A stretch of 53,707 nucleotides of DNA, taken from CAYJAZ01 sp964371865. GTDB taxonomy: Bacteria > Desulfobacterota > Desulfovibrionia > Desulfovibrionales > Desulfovibrionaceae. Numbering within the stretch: the first letter of the stretch is position 1; each line of letters opens with the position of its first letter. The position numbers and the translations under genes are program-made. Positions 7,618 through 15,651 of this stretch are shown here, piece after piece. The notes under the pieces were generated by a model. The model was not told where the DNA came from, ran no database searches, and worked only from the letters and a program-made list of their open reading frames with translations. The stretch spans positions 1 through 53,707 of the forward strand of contig CAYJOR010000014.1 of the NCBI GenBank assembly GCA_964371865.1, written 5' to 3'.

Positions 7618-9612
7618 ATGCAATTTCTAAATGATTTAGTTGTCGTTTTTTGTTTGTCGATAGCTGTTTTGCTTCTTTGTCATAGAATTCATATCCCTTC
7701 AATTGTTGGATTTCTTATAACAGGTGTTTTGTGCGGTCCAACAGCTTTGCAATTGGTCGGTGATTTACATACGGTTGAACTTCTTGCTGAAATTGGTGTA
7801 GTTCTATTGTTGTTTACTATTGGTATGGAAATGTCCGGCGAGGAACTTAGAAGACTGAAAAAACCTATTTCAATAGGTGGTAGCTCGCAACTTTTTCTCA
7901 CTATTGGAATGACTTTTTTCTTTGTTCTGATTTTTTCTACAAATTACTCTCAAGCTCTTTTTCTAGGATTTTTAGTAGCTCTTTCTTCAACTGCAATTGT
8001 CCTTTCGTTGCTTCAACAAAAAGCGCAAACGGACTCTCCGCAGGGTAGACTTTGTCTTGCAATTCTTATTTTTCAAGATATAGCAATTGTTCCAATGATG
8101 CTTGCTATTCCACTACTTGCCGGCGCAATGAAAGTAGACTCTGCTACACTACTTTTTGATATAGGAAGAGATTTTGCCATAGTAGTTGGTATAATTCTTT
8201 TTGGTAAATACGGTTTACCACATCTTATGCGTGGTATTATGAGAACGAGAAGCAGAGAATTATTACTACTTGCAACACTTGGAATTACATTTGCGATTGC
8301 ACTTTTAACATCCTATGCAGGTCTTTCATTATCTCTTGGTGCATTTTTAGCAGGTGTATTGCTGGCGGAATCAGAATATTCTTTATCGGTTCTTGAAAAT
8401 GTACTTCCATTTAAAGATGTGTTTACATCAGTATTTTTTATCTCGGTTGGCATGCTTTTAGATGTACCGTACTTCTTCTTGCATATCCACACTATATTAA
8501 TGATAGCACTTTGCTTGATTGTGATTAAAGTAGTGGCGACATATCCGGCTGTAAGATTTTTAGGTTATTCGCCAAAAACAGCTGTACTTGTTGCACTTTC
8601 TCTTGCACAAATAGGTGAATTCTCATTTGTTCTTGCTCGCACAGGAATGGAAAACAGTCTTATGGGAAATGATGAATATCAGCTATTTCTTGCGGCAAGT
8701 ATTCTTACTATGACACTCACGCCTGTATTTATGGCTCTAGCCCCTAAAGCTGCGGATTTTGTAACAAATAGATTTTATTCTCATAAAGAAATTCAATCTG
8801 ATGATGAGGAAGATTATAAAGAACATTTGAGCGAACATCTTTTAATTGTAGGCTTTGGTATTGGCGGGAAAAATCTTGCAAGAGTTGCGAAAGAATCAGG
8901 CATAACCTACTCAATTCTTGAGGCAAACCCTGATACAGTTGCTAAGTATAGATCAACAGAACCAATTCATCACGGTGATGCTAGTTTGCCACTTATTTTA
9001 CAACATGCCGGAATTGAAAAGGCTAGAGCGCTTGCAATATTAACTCCGGATCCTGCTGCTACTCGTGCAATAATAGCGACTGCACGTAAGTTGAATCCTG
9101 CATTATTTATAGTTGCAAGAACTAGATTTTTATCTGAAACGGATGTGCTGCATAATCTTGGTGCAAACAGAGTTATCGCAGAAGAATTTGAAGCATCTAT
9201 AGGTGTTTTCGCTTACATTTTAGATTACTATCTTCTTCCACAGCAAAAAACACAAGAACTGATTTTTAAAATTAGAAACGATAACTATTCCAGTTTTCAT
9301 ACTGAAGATTCAGTATCGTCTCTCAAAGGTTTGGCAAGCGAATTTTCAGATTTATCAATCACAAGTTATATAGTTGAAGACGGCTGTGAAGTTGCTGAGA
9401 AAACTTTACAAGAGCTTGCTTTACCCAAAAATAATAATATAACAGTGTTAGCAATTGAAAGAGAGCATAAGGTTATTAAATCACTGCTTGCTGATACCGT
9501 GCTTGAAATAAATGATAAGGTTTATATCTTTGCAAATCGTGAAAACCTTGTATGTGCTCAGAAGCTTTTTGAGAAACCAATTTTAAGTGAAATAAGCAAT
9601 GAGATGGTTTAG
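7618..9612 (+). CDS. CPA2-family cation/proton antiporter with RCK regulatory domains (KefB/YbaL-like)
   Basis: The protein exchanges a monovalent cation (K+ or Na+) for protons across the inner membrane. Residues 1-385 hold about twelve hydrophobic spans of the Na_H_Exchanger type, including LLFTIGMEMSGEEL, ALSSTAIVLSLL and GAFLAGVLLAESEY. A RCK_N domain follows near residue 405 with the nucleotide-binding motif IVGFGIGGKNLARVA. A RCK_C-like domain occupies the last hundred residues. Total length of 664 matches the Kef/YbaL group (about 600-660). AGGAT sits 7 bases before the ATG. The gene is monocistronic, with a promoter upstream and a terminator at 9662-9700. Confidence 0.85.
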   Translation: MQFLNDLVVVFCLSIAVLLLCHRIHIPSIVGFLITGVLCGPTALQLVGDLHTVELLAEIGVVLLLFTIGMEMSGEELRRLKKPISIGGSSQLFLTIGMTFFFVLIFSTNYSQALFLGFLVALSSTAIVLSLLQQKAQTDSPQGRLCLAILIFQDIAIVPMMLAIPLLAGAMKVDSATLLFDIGRDFAIVVGIILFGKYGLPHLMRGIMRTRSRELLLLATLGITFAIALLTSYAGLSLSLGAFLAGVLLAESEYSLSVLENVLPFKDVFTSVFFISVGMLLDVPYFFLHIHTILMIALCLIVIKVVATYPAVRFLGYSPKTAVLVALSLAQIGEFSFVLARTGMENSLMGNDEYQLFLAASILTMTLTPVFMALAPKAADFVTNRFYSHKEIQSDDEEDYKEHLSEHLLIVGFGIGGKNLARVAKESGITYSILEANPDTVAKYRSTEPIHHGDASLPLILQHAGIEKARALAILTPDPAATRAIIATARKLNPALFIVARTRFLSETDVLHNLGANRVIAEEFEASIGVFAYILDYYLLPQQKTQELIFKIRNDNYSSFHTEDSVSSLKGLASEFSDLSITSYIVEDGCEVAEKTLQELALPKNNNITVLAIEREHKVIKSLLADTVLEINDKVYIFANRENLVCAQKLFEKPILSEISNEMV

Positions 9613-9661
9613 AGTACTTTTAACAATTCAACATAAACTATAAATATCTTAATAAAAAAAA

Positions 9662-9700
9662 ATCCCCCTTTATTATGTATGTAACAAAATAGAGGGGGAT
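9662..9700. terminator. bidirectional terminator after the CPA2 antiporter gene
   Basis: ATCCCCCT (9662-9669) pairs with AGGGGGAT (9693-9700). The plus-strand side is followed by ATTTTTCT, and the other side by a run of A residues, so it can work for both strands. Confidence 0.85.
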
Positions 9701-9777
9701 ATTTTTCTAATTTTATGAAGCTTTCTTACTTTGATAGTAAAGGTAAAACTTTGCTTTGAGAGTTCATTTTCCTTTTT

Positions 9778-9843
9778 TTCGGCGGAGGAGATAAAAAGAA
9801 AAAGGGTTTCCAAAGGGAATTATTCCCTTTGGTCGCCGAAGGC
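9778..9843 (+). repeat. multi-hairpin palindromic repeat, copy R1
   Basis: An outer stem TTCGGCG (9778-9784) with CGCCGAA (9834-9840) encloses a second hairpin, CCAAAGGGAA with TTCCCTTTGG (9810-9832). The ending GGTTTCCAAAGGGAAT...TTTGGTCGCC recurs at 28773-28847 and, more diverged, at 28522-28603 and 40074-40150. It may also end transcripts of the flagellar run on the minus strand, where T-rich sequence follows the inner hairpin. Confidence 0.7.
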
Positions 9844-9865
9844 AAAAAAAGAAAAAAGAAAAAAA

Positions 9866-10270
9866 TTACTTCTTTAAAATAAGTTCAATTTCATCTTTTG
9901 AAAGACCGGTTTTCACAGCAATTTCATCATTTGTAAGACCTTTTTTCTGAGCATTTTGAATAACTTCTCTAAGAAACTGCGGTGAATGTGAAATGCCTTC
10001 AGCTTGTGTTAGGAGCTTTTGCATTGTTTGTATACGATCTTCTAAGTGTGGAATAAGCTTTGTTAGTTGTTCTTGGCGTTGTGCAAAGCTTGCTACAAGT
10101 TCTTGTTCTAAAGTTGCATTTCGGTAAACTCTTTCGAGGAGTTGTTCTTGATTAGCTTGAAGTTTTGCAACCACAGATTCTGATCTTTTCAATCGTATAA
10201 AAAAAGTGAACACAAGTCCAATTAGAATGAGTTCAGCAACGGTGAGCATAATAATAAAGAAAATTGACAT
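9866..10270 (-). CDS. membrane-anchored coiled-coil protein with C-terminal helix-turn-helix-like segment (DUF2802-like)
   Basis: I recognise this only loosely. The 134 residues comprise one N-terminal membrane span (FFIIMLTVAELILIGLVFTFFI), a coiled-coil-like helical region (about 25-95) and a C-terminal segment, AQKKGLTNDEIAVKTGLSKDEIELI, that reads like a degenerate helix-turn-helix. The plan matches short DUF2802-type proteins found in flagellar clusters. The helix-turn-helix is tethered to the membrane, so it may mediate protein contact and not DNA binding. The gene is the last of the fliA-cheY-fliL run, 7 bases after the unknown gene at 10278-10625. No function is assigned. Confidence 0.65.
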   Translation of the reverse strand: MSIFFIIMLTVAELILIGLVFTFFIRLKRSESVVAKLQANQEQLLERVYRNATLEQELVASFAQRQEQLTKLIPHLEDRIQTMQKLLTQAEGISHSPQFLREVIQNAQKKGLTNDEIAVKTGLSKDEIELILKK

Positions 10271-10277
10271 AGATTAG

Positions 10278-10625
10278 CTAAACCTTAAGATTTAATAAGT
10301 TACCGACTAAAGGATTTGAAGAATTTGTTTTCATTTCCTCTTCTTCATCAAAAACTTCCTCTTCTTCTTGCTCGCCACGCGTCATAAGAGATTGTTCTTG
10401 CTGATTTTCTTCTTCTTCATCTAGTTGTGCAAGCGCTTCACTTGAGGTCATGTTACCTACAGTTGACGCTTGTCTTTCTACTTCAGAGAGAGCAGTTTTC
10501 TGTAAAGCTTCGTAGGAAAGTTCATCAGAAGTGCTTATTGTACCGACTTTTTTCTGCACAGCAGCAGATTGTGCATGTGCAATAATTCCAAGATTCAACA
10601 TTCCTGTAGGATCAACAAGGCTCAT
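10278..10625 (-). CDS. unknown acidic protein of the flagellar cluster
   Basis: The 115-residue product is not recognised. It starts with SLVDPTGMLNLGIIAHAQSAAV, which is mildly hydrophobic but not a convincing membrane span. Its centre is Ser/Thr/Glu-rich, and residues of about 70-100 are dominated by Glu, with runs such as EEEENQQEQ and EEEEVFDEEEE. The end, NPLVGNLLNLKV, is again non-polar. An AGGAG site sits 6 bases before the ATG, and the gene lies between fliL and the DUF2802-like gene with gaps of 9 and 7 bases. A flagellar role is inferred from position only. Confidence 0.65.
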   Translation of the reverse strand: MSLVDPTGMLNLGIIAHAQSAAVQKKVGTISTSDELSYEALQKTALSEVERQASTVGNMTSSEALAQLDEEEENQQEQSLMTRGEQEEEEVFDEEEEMKTNSSNPLVGNLLNLKV

Positions 10626-10634
10626 AATAGACTC

Positions 10635-11393
10635 CTAACGTATCACATAGTTATCATAGAGAATATCAGTGAGTTTTGCTTCTAAAAGTTCTTTATTAAC
10701 AACTTCTAGCAAATCTTTTCTAATAGCAGGGAAATTTTTAAATTCTGTGAGAAATTCGTAGTCCTTTGTTTGAAGGTAGTAATAAATTGTATCACGAATC
10801 ACCGGAATTTTAGATTTAATTTCGGTGCTTAACTCAGGATTTTCTGTGCTGAGTGTAAAGGTGGTTACAAGAAAATAGGTAGTACCGTCAGGATTAGTCA
10901 TTTGCACCCAGAAAGGTTCTAGTCTTTCATTGTAGACTGGAGGGAGTGCCGGATCTTTGAAGTCACTTTCATTAAGGGTAACAACAAAGGGAGGAATCAC
11001 TGGTTCTTCAGGTTCCGGCGGTGCTGAAAATAAAAAGAAGTAAGCCGCTGCAGCAATAACAGCAACTAGAACAATACCGCCAACTATAATAATAAGTTTT
11101 TTCTTACTTTTTTTAGGTTTTTCTTCTGCTTCTGGTTCATCATTCTTTTTAGAAGGTGTTTGTTCTTCTGCAGGGGGGGCATCATCATTAAGAAAAGGAG
11201 CATCCTCTACATCAAGTTGAACTTTCTCATCAGCTTTTGCTGTAAAAGCTGCTTCTGACTCAGCTTTTTCGTCAGGCATGTCTTCAGATTCATCAGAATC
11301 CATGCTGTTTAGCATAGCTTCAAGATCCGTATCTTCATCCATTGAAGTGACGATTTCGCGTTCCGATTGAGTTTGATCTTTTACTTGAGACAA
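10635..11393 (-). CDS. fliL: flagellar basal body-associated protein FliL
   Basis: FliL is an inner-membrane protein that associates with the stator and supports torque. Residues 1-95 form an acidic cytoplasmic tail. A single span follows at about 100-122 (LIIIVGGIVLVAVIAAAAYF), preceded by a Lys cluster (KPKKSKKKL), then a periplasmic FliL domain with FTLSTENPELSTEIKSKIPVIRD. FliL is usually 150-180 residues; at 252 this one is long because of the acidic tail. The start is TTG at 11391-11393, chosen because GGAG lies 6 bases upstream; the next Met is 17 codons inside. It follows cheY. Confidence 0.85.
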   Translation of the reverse strand: MSQVKDQTQSEREIVTSMDEDTDLEAMLNSMDSDESEDMPDEKAESEAAFTAKADEKVQLDVEDAPFLNDDAPPAEEQTPSKKNDEPEAEEKPKKSKKKLIIIVGGIVLVAVIAAAAYFFLFSAPPEPEEPVIPPFVVTLNESDFKDPALPPVYNERLEPFWVQMTNPDGTTYFLVTTFTLSTENPELSTEIKSKIPVIRDTIYYYLQTKDYEFLTEFKNFPAIRKDLLEVVNKELLEAKLTDILYDNYVIR

Positions 11394-11429
11394 AGGATAC
11401 TCCGTAACAATTAATATTTTACCTTAAAA

Positions 11430-11810
11430 TTATGGGAAAATCTTATCAATTTTTTGTTTTAGCGTTTCAGCTGTGAAAGGCTTAACAATGTAGTTTGAAA
11501 CTTTTGCTTGAACAGCTTCAATAATGTTTTCTTGTTGAGCTTCAGCTGTTACCATAAGAAATGGAGTATTACCATATTCTTCTGATTCGCGGACTTTACG
11601 AAGTAACTCGATTCCTGTCATATTAGGCATATTCCAGTCAGAAACGATAAAATCGATTTTTTCTTTTGTAATGATTTCCCACGCATTCACGCCGTCATCA
11701 GCTTCCACCATATTTTGGAAACCTAGTTGACGCAAGATGTTTTTCACAATACGACGCATTGTAGAAAAGTCATCAACTACTAAAACTCTCATGTTAGGAT
11801 CAAATGGCAT
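11430..11810 (-). CDS. cheY: chemotaxis response regulator CheY
   Basis: This single-domain receiver protein should carry phosphate from the CheA kinase to the flagellar switch. It has the acidic pair VVDDFS, the phospho-acceptor Asp in VSDWNMPNMTG, the switch Thr in LMVTAEA and the conserved Lys in YIVKPFT, so it looks fully active. I start it at MPFDPNMRV (11808-11810), because GGAG is 6 bases before it; an ATG four codons upstream overlaps that site. The gene lies between fliA and fliL. A CheZ-like phosphatase that could act on it is encoded at 49859-50299; no cheA is in the window. Confidence 0.92.
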   Translation of the reverse strand: MPFDPNMRVLVVDDFSTMRRIVKNILRQLGFQNMVEADDGVNAWEIITKEKIDFIVSDWNMPNMTGIELLRKVRESEEYGNTPFLMVTAEAQQENIIEAVQAKVSNYIVKPFTAETLKQKIDKIFP

Positions 11811-11859
11811 ACAGTTCTCCATAAATTAAATTAAAAACAAATTCTAAAAGATATCAAGC

Positions 11860-12960
11860 TTATAACGAGTCTTGAAACCTCTCATTAAATATACGTCGAA
11901 GGCGAGTAATTGCTTGGGTGTGCAACTGAGACACTCTTCCTTCTGTTATATCCATAACTTCAGCGGCCTCGCGCATATTCAGTTCATCATTGTAATAAAG
12001 TGATAATACCAATTTTTCGCGCGGTGTCAATAAATCAATCACACTTGCAACTTTATTAATAAGCTCTTGGTGAGCAGTACTTTGAAAAGGATTCTCATCA
12101 ATGTTACTGCTAGAATCGCCTGCAACACAGTCTTGAATGGCATCAAGAGAGATACAGAGCTGATTTTGTAATGCTTCTAAGCCCACATTTACTTCTTTTT
12201 CGCTAAGACCTGTAAAGTTTGCTATTTCTTGTGAAGTTGGGGAGCGCCCTATTTCGTGTTCTAAATTCCAAATTGCTTGATTAATTTCTCTCACGCGTGA
12301 ACGTAGAGATCTTGGAAACCAATCCATTTTACGCAATTCATCAATCATAGTTCCACGAATACGGCTTTCAGCATAGCTATCAAATTTAATTGCAAGCTGT
12401 GGTTTAAATTTACTTAAAGCCTTCAGCAAACCTATTGTACCAGAACTTATAAGTTCATTTAGCTCGATATGTTTAGGAAGTTTAGATTTCATACGCAAAG
12501 CAATAAAGCGAATTTTAGGCGCATAATGCTTTACAATATTTTCTTTTCCTTTTTTGTCAAATTCTTCCCATACGTAGAGACCAAGTTCAAACTGTTCCCA
12601 AGCTTCATAATCTTCGATTTTTTTTGAAGGATCGTAAGAAGTGTGAGTTGAGTTTTCTAATTTAGCAGAAAAAGAATCAGTTTCTAGTGGTGTAACTTTG
12701 ATTTCTGACTGAGCGTCATATTTTTCTTCAGATAGAGTATCTTCATCTTGATTTTCATCATCAAAGATATCAACATTAAAGATTTCGTCATCTGTATCAA
12801 AGTCACCAGAATCGAAAGCGTCGAATTCTTTGTCATCGTTTGAACTTAATTCATCAGAATTAAATCCATCAATGTCAAGAATGCCGGGCTCTTGATTTAG
12901 TGGATACACATTTTTACTTGAGAGTAAAGATGTTGATGTTTCTTTCTTTAATGTATTCAT
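11860..12960 (-). CDS. fliA: flagellar sigma factor FliA (sigma-28) with acidic N-terminal extension
   Basis: Residues from about 122 to the end form a sigma-28 type factor. Region 2 includes ELISSGTIGLLKAL and FDSYAESRIRGTMIDELRKMDWFPRSLR, region 3 GRSPTSQEIANFTGLS, and region 4 LTPREKLVLSLYYNDELNMREAAEVMDITEGRVSQLH. FliA proteins are usually 230-260 residues; this one is about 366, because a stretch of about 115 residues rich in Asp, Glu and Ser (DAFDSGDFDTDDEIFNVDIFDDEN) precedes the sigma domains. The start is uncertain: ATG at 12958-12960 is chosen, with TTG at 12967-12969 as alternative. It lies between flhG and cheY, and no anti-sigma FlgM is in the window. Confidence 0.88.
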   Translation of the reverse strand: MNTLKKETSTSLLSSKNVYPLNQEPGILDIDGFNSDELSSNDDKEFDAFDSGDFDTDDEIFNVDIFDDENQDEDTLSEEKYDAQSEIKVTPLETDSFSAKLENSTHTSYDPSKKIEDYEAWEQFELGLYVWEEFDKKGKENIVKHYAPKIRFIALRMKSKLPKHIELNELISSGTIGLLKALSKFKPQLAIKFDSYAESRIRGTMIDELRKMDWFPRSLRSRVREINQAIWNLEHEIGRSPTSQEIANFTGLSEKEVNVGLEALQNQLCISLDAIQDCVAGDSSSNIDENPFQSTAHQELINKVASVIDLLTPREKLVLSLYYNDELNMREAAEVMDITEGRVSQLHTQAITRLRRIFNERFQDSL

Positions 12961-12981
12961 TACAACCAACTTTGTTAGAAA

Positions 12982-13794
12982 TTATTCTTGAAAGAGTAAC
13001 TTTTTCCAGAAAAATTTAATATTTCCGTCAACTTGTTTTGGGGTATCGAGTTGAATTATATTGCTTACAACTTTGTGCAGTGCTTGAGTTGCAGGAGCTG
13101 CGGGGTGGGTGAGTGAAAATGGTTTTTGCATGATAACAGATTTTCTCACTGCGCCATCTTTAGGAACAAAGCCGATATAATCGAGTGATATATTATCCAA
13201 GAAGCGATCGCAAGCAGCGGAAAGACGTGCATAAACGTCAGTTGCTTGTTTTGCGCTATCAGCCATGTTTACAACAATTCTAAATTGGTTCACAGCATAT
13301 TTAGTGCTAAGAACTTTAATAAGGGCGTAGGCATCTGTAAGAGAAGTTGGTTCTGGTGTAAGCACAACCAAACGTTCTTGAGCTGCAATATTGAAATATA
13401 TTACGTTATCATGAATACCGGCACCGGTATCAGCGATAAGGTAGTCAATATCTTCTTCCAAGCTATCGAGGCTATCGAGTAGGGTCATTTTTTGGCCTGA
13501 GTTCAAGGTCAGCATTTCACTGACGCCTGATGAAGCAGGCAGGATTGAGAATCCGTAAGGTGTTCTGAAAAGAACATCTTTTAGGGAAGCTCCTTCATTG
13601 AAGATATTGAAAATGTTTTTTGGCGGAGTCATACCCAATAAAACATCGACATTTGCCAATCCTAAGTCTGCATCGAGCAGTAAAACCTTCTTACCCATTT
13701 GTCCGAGCAAGCAAGCGATATTAACAGAAAGATTTGTCTTTCCGACGCCGCCTTTTCCGGATGTGATACTAAGAACTGTTGGGCTTATACTCAT
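12982..13794 (-). CDS. flhG: flagellar number regulator FlhG (MinD-like ATPase)
   Basis: FlhG (FleN/YlxH) is a MinD-type ATPase that limits flagellar number and counteracts FlhF. The deviant Walker A motif SGKGGVGKTNLSVN is at the N-terminus, followed by LLDADLGLANVDVLLGM and DYLIADTGAGI. The C-terminus lacks an obvious long amphipathic membrane helix but ends in basic-aromatic FFWKKLLF. I start at the ATG at 13792-13794 (MSISPTVLS), with CGGAG 8 bases upstream; the open frame runs 47 codons further into flhF without a good ribosome site. flhF is immediately upstream and fliA downstream, the usual order. Confidence 0.92.
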   Translation of the reverse strand: MSISPTVLSITSGKGGVGKTNLSVNIACLLGQMGKKVLLLDADLGLANVDVLLGMTPPKNIFNIFNEGASLKDVLFRTPYGFSILPASSGVSEMLTLNSGQKMTLLDSLDSLEEDIDYLIADTGAGIHDNVIYFNIAAQERLVVLTPEPTSLTDAYALIKVLSTKYAVNQFRIVVNMADSAKQATDVYARLSAACDRFLDNISLDYIGFVPKDGAVRKSVIMQKPFSLTHPAAPATQALHKVVSNIIQLDTPKQVDGNIKFFWKKLLFQE

Positions 13795-13834
13795 TGTGTA
13801 AACTCCGTGTGTATATCGATTATTGATTAAAAAT

Positions 13835-14914
13835 TTATTTTGTAGGAAGTTGATGCTTGAGGAGAACTCTCCATACCATGCTAGCTTGTGCAAGACATAA
13901 AGTTTCGCTAAGTTCTGCGCCGTAAGATAGTGCACTGATAGGAAGCTTAGTTCTTGCGGACATATTTACCATTGCACCAAAGTGAGTTGCTTCATCAAGT
14001 TTTGTCCAAAGTATACTTGTAGGCACATGACACTTATACTGTTCAATGTAAGAATCAAGCTGGGCTGATGAGTATTGAGGACTCAAACAAAGGTGACATG
14101 AGATATTTTGTTTTACTTGTGCTAAGCCAAAATTCTCAAATTTTTTCATGAGAGTTTCGCCTTTTGGCAAGGATTGAAAGTCTACAAATACATGGTCATA
14201 ATCTATTGTGGTTTTTATTGCCTCTACAAGGCTGTTTTTGTCAGCCGCTTCAAGGCAAAGAAATCCTGATAATTCACAGAAATATTTAAGTATAAGTCTG
14301 CCACTTCCGCGTGTACTGTCGGTATTTATGAAAGCAACCTTTGCTTCTGGCTTTTGATCTCTCAAAGCAAGTGCAAGGCGAAGAGCCGAAGTTGTTTTAC
14401 CAACCCCATAAGGCCCGACAAGTATATGAATATGTTGATTCCAAAAATCTGATTCTTCTGCTTGAATCGGCACAGTATCAGTAAGGGCAGCAAGAAGCGA
14501 ACCATCATATTTTGGAAGTGTAAGCTTATGATAAAGCTCAACAACAACATCGTTTTCCACACCTTCATTTTGCAAATATTCTAAAGCAATGCGTTGGCGC
14601 GGGCTGATTTTTTCCCAGTTAAGAGCCGGTTGCATAAGTGCATAAACATGCTCTTTGAACCTATTCCAATCTTTATGCCATTCTTCAAAGCCCGATGGTG
14701 CAGCCATTGAGCTAGAGTGAGAAGAAGTTGAAGATTGATATTCCATAACTTGTTGTGTTTCTTTTCTTTCAATGCCGGCAGTTACTTCAAAACAACGTTT
14801 ATTGTTTTGACGAAACTCTCTACTGCCTAGTATTACGGCGTCGCTACCCATTTCTGCCTTAACTTGGGCAAGAACTTCTTTAGTATTAGCGCCTTGAAAT
14901 GTACGTACCTGCAT
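13835..14914 (-). CDS. flhF: flagellar placement GTPase FlhF with altered G3 motif
   Basis: FlhF is an SRP-type GTPase that places the flagellum at the pole. The N-terminal B domain (QVRTFQGANTKEVLAQVKAEMGSDAVIL) and the P-loop GPYGVGKTTSALRLA are clear, and the base-recognition motif is TKLDE. The usual G3 motif DTAGR is missing; the corresponding strand reads VFVDFQSLPKGETL. GTP hydrolysis may therefore differ from classical FlhF. At 359 residues the length is normal. The gene is the first of the flagellar run and is preceded by a sigma-54 promoter at 15018-15034. flhA, its common upstream neighbour, is not present. Confidence 0.9.
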   Translation of the reverse strand: MQVRTFQGANTKEVLAQVKAEMGSDAVILGSREFRQNNKRCFEVTAGIERKETQQVMEYQSSTSSHSSSMAAPSGFEEWHKDWNRFKEHVYALMQPALNWEKISPRQRIALEYLQNEGVENDVVVELYHKLTLPKYDGSLLAALTDTVPIQAEESDFWNQHIHILVGPYGVGKTTSALRLALALRDQKPEAKVAFINTDSTRGSGRLILKYFCELSGFLCLEAADKNSLVEAIKTTIDYDHVFVDFQSLPKGETLMKKFENFGLAQVKQNISCHLCLSPQYSSAQLDSYIEQYKCHVPTSILWTKLDEATHFGAMVNMSARTKLPISALSYGAELSETLCLAQASMVWRVLLKHQLPTK

Positions 14915-14982
14915 AGCATTTATCCAATTTATTTTTAAAAAATTATAAAATTCAAGTTTTTAAAAACATAGCAGAAAAGTTA

Positions 14983-15000
14983 ACACTTGACAAGTGTCAA
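14983..15000. promoter_or_regulatory. palindromic operator candidate upstream of flhF
   Basis: Two overlapping symmetries are visible: ACACTTG-A-CAAGTGT (14983-14997) and TTGAC-AAGT-GTCAA (14987-15000). The second has the two-half-site, 4-base-spacer layout of CRP/FNR-family boxes. It would lie within about 25 bases after the start site expected from the sigma-54 promoter. The protein that binds it is unknown. Confidence 0.45.
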
Positions 15001-15017
15001 TAATCTACTGACTCTTA

Positions 15018-15034
15018 AGCAATAAATGTGCCAA
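15018..15034 (-). promoter_or_regulatory. sigma-54 promoter of the flagellar run
   Basis: On the minus strand TTGGCAC at 15028-15034 and TTGCT at 15018-15022 place GG and GC exactly 10 bases apart, a full -24/-12 match. It lies about 104 bases before the flhF start codon, in the only gap upstream of flhF. This suggests an enhancer-binding activator such as FlrC/FleQ, which is not in the window. Confidence 0.8.
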
Positions 15035-15072
15035 TATTTTGTAGTAATTTTGACACTTTTATTACACTAAGA

Positions 15073-15124
15073 AAGGGAAAGCTAAACAATAGATTTTATA
15101 GTCAAGTTAGTTTAGGTTTCCCTT
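15073..15124 (-). terminator. terminator after def
   Basis: AAGGGAAAGCTAAAC (15073-15087) pairs with GTTTAGGTTTCCCTT (15110-15124) with one internal mismatch. It begins 17 bases past the def stop on the minus strand; the T-rich tail there is only moderate. Confidence 0.55.
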
Positions 15125-15141
15125 CTACATCTTTAACAATA

Positions 15142-15642
15142 TTAGCGCTTTAACTTTTTATTATAGAGAGAACGCTTAAGGTGAGAGAGGTGCACAATAA
15201 ATGTTTTACCATCAAGGTGATCACACTCGTGTTGAATACATGCGGAAAGATATTCCTTTCCTTCTATTTCTATTGGCTTATTATCAATGTCAACACCGGT
15301 AACTTTTACATGGCATGGACGAGCAACTTCACTACGAAGACCTGCAACTGAAAGACAACCTTCGTTTTCTTTATGTTTTTTAGGGTCTAAAACAGTGAGT
15401 TCCGGATTGATAACAAGAACAAGATCTTGCTGCTCTGCATCAGGATCGGCTAGGTTTCTGTCGATAATAACCATGCGGTAAGATTCGCCAATTTGAGTTG
15501 CAGCTAAACCTACGCCACCAACATGATTGAGGGTGTCAAACATATCTGTAGCAATTTGTCTAATTTCATCATTGATTTCTTCAACTGGTTTTGCAACTGT
15601 TGCAAGAAATGGATCAGGGTAAAGAAGAATTTTTCTAAGCAT
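15142..15642 (-). CDS. def: peptide deformylase
   Basis: Def removes the formyl group from the first Met of new proteins and uses a metal ion. All three family motifs are present: GVGLAATQIG, EGCLSV with the Cys ligand, and QHECDHLDG with the two His ligands and catalytic Glu. The 166-residue length is normal for type I enzymes. The gene is the last of the hisS-aspS-def run, 9 bases after aspS; the fmt gene that often accompanies def is not here. Confidence 0.95.
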   Translation of the reverse strand: MLRKILLYPDPFLATVAKPVEEINDEIRQIATDMFDTLNHVGGVGLAATQIGESYRMVIIDRNLADPDAEQQDLVLVINPELTVLDPKKHKENEGCLSVAGLRSEVARPCHVKVTGVDIDNKPIEIEGKEYLSACIQHECDHLDGKTFIVHLSHLKRSLYNKKLKR

Positions 15643-15651
15643 TATAAACCT

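Noticed and set aside
12982..13935. Longer FlhG starting inside flhF
   Set aside because: The extra 47 residues are not conserved in type, and CGGAG precedes the internal ATG at 13792-13794.
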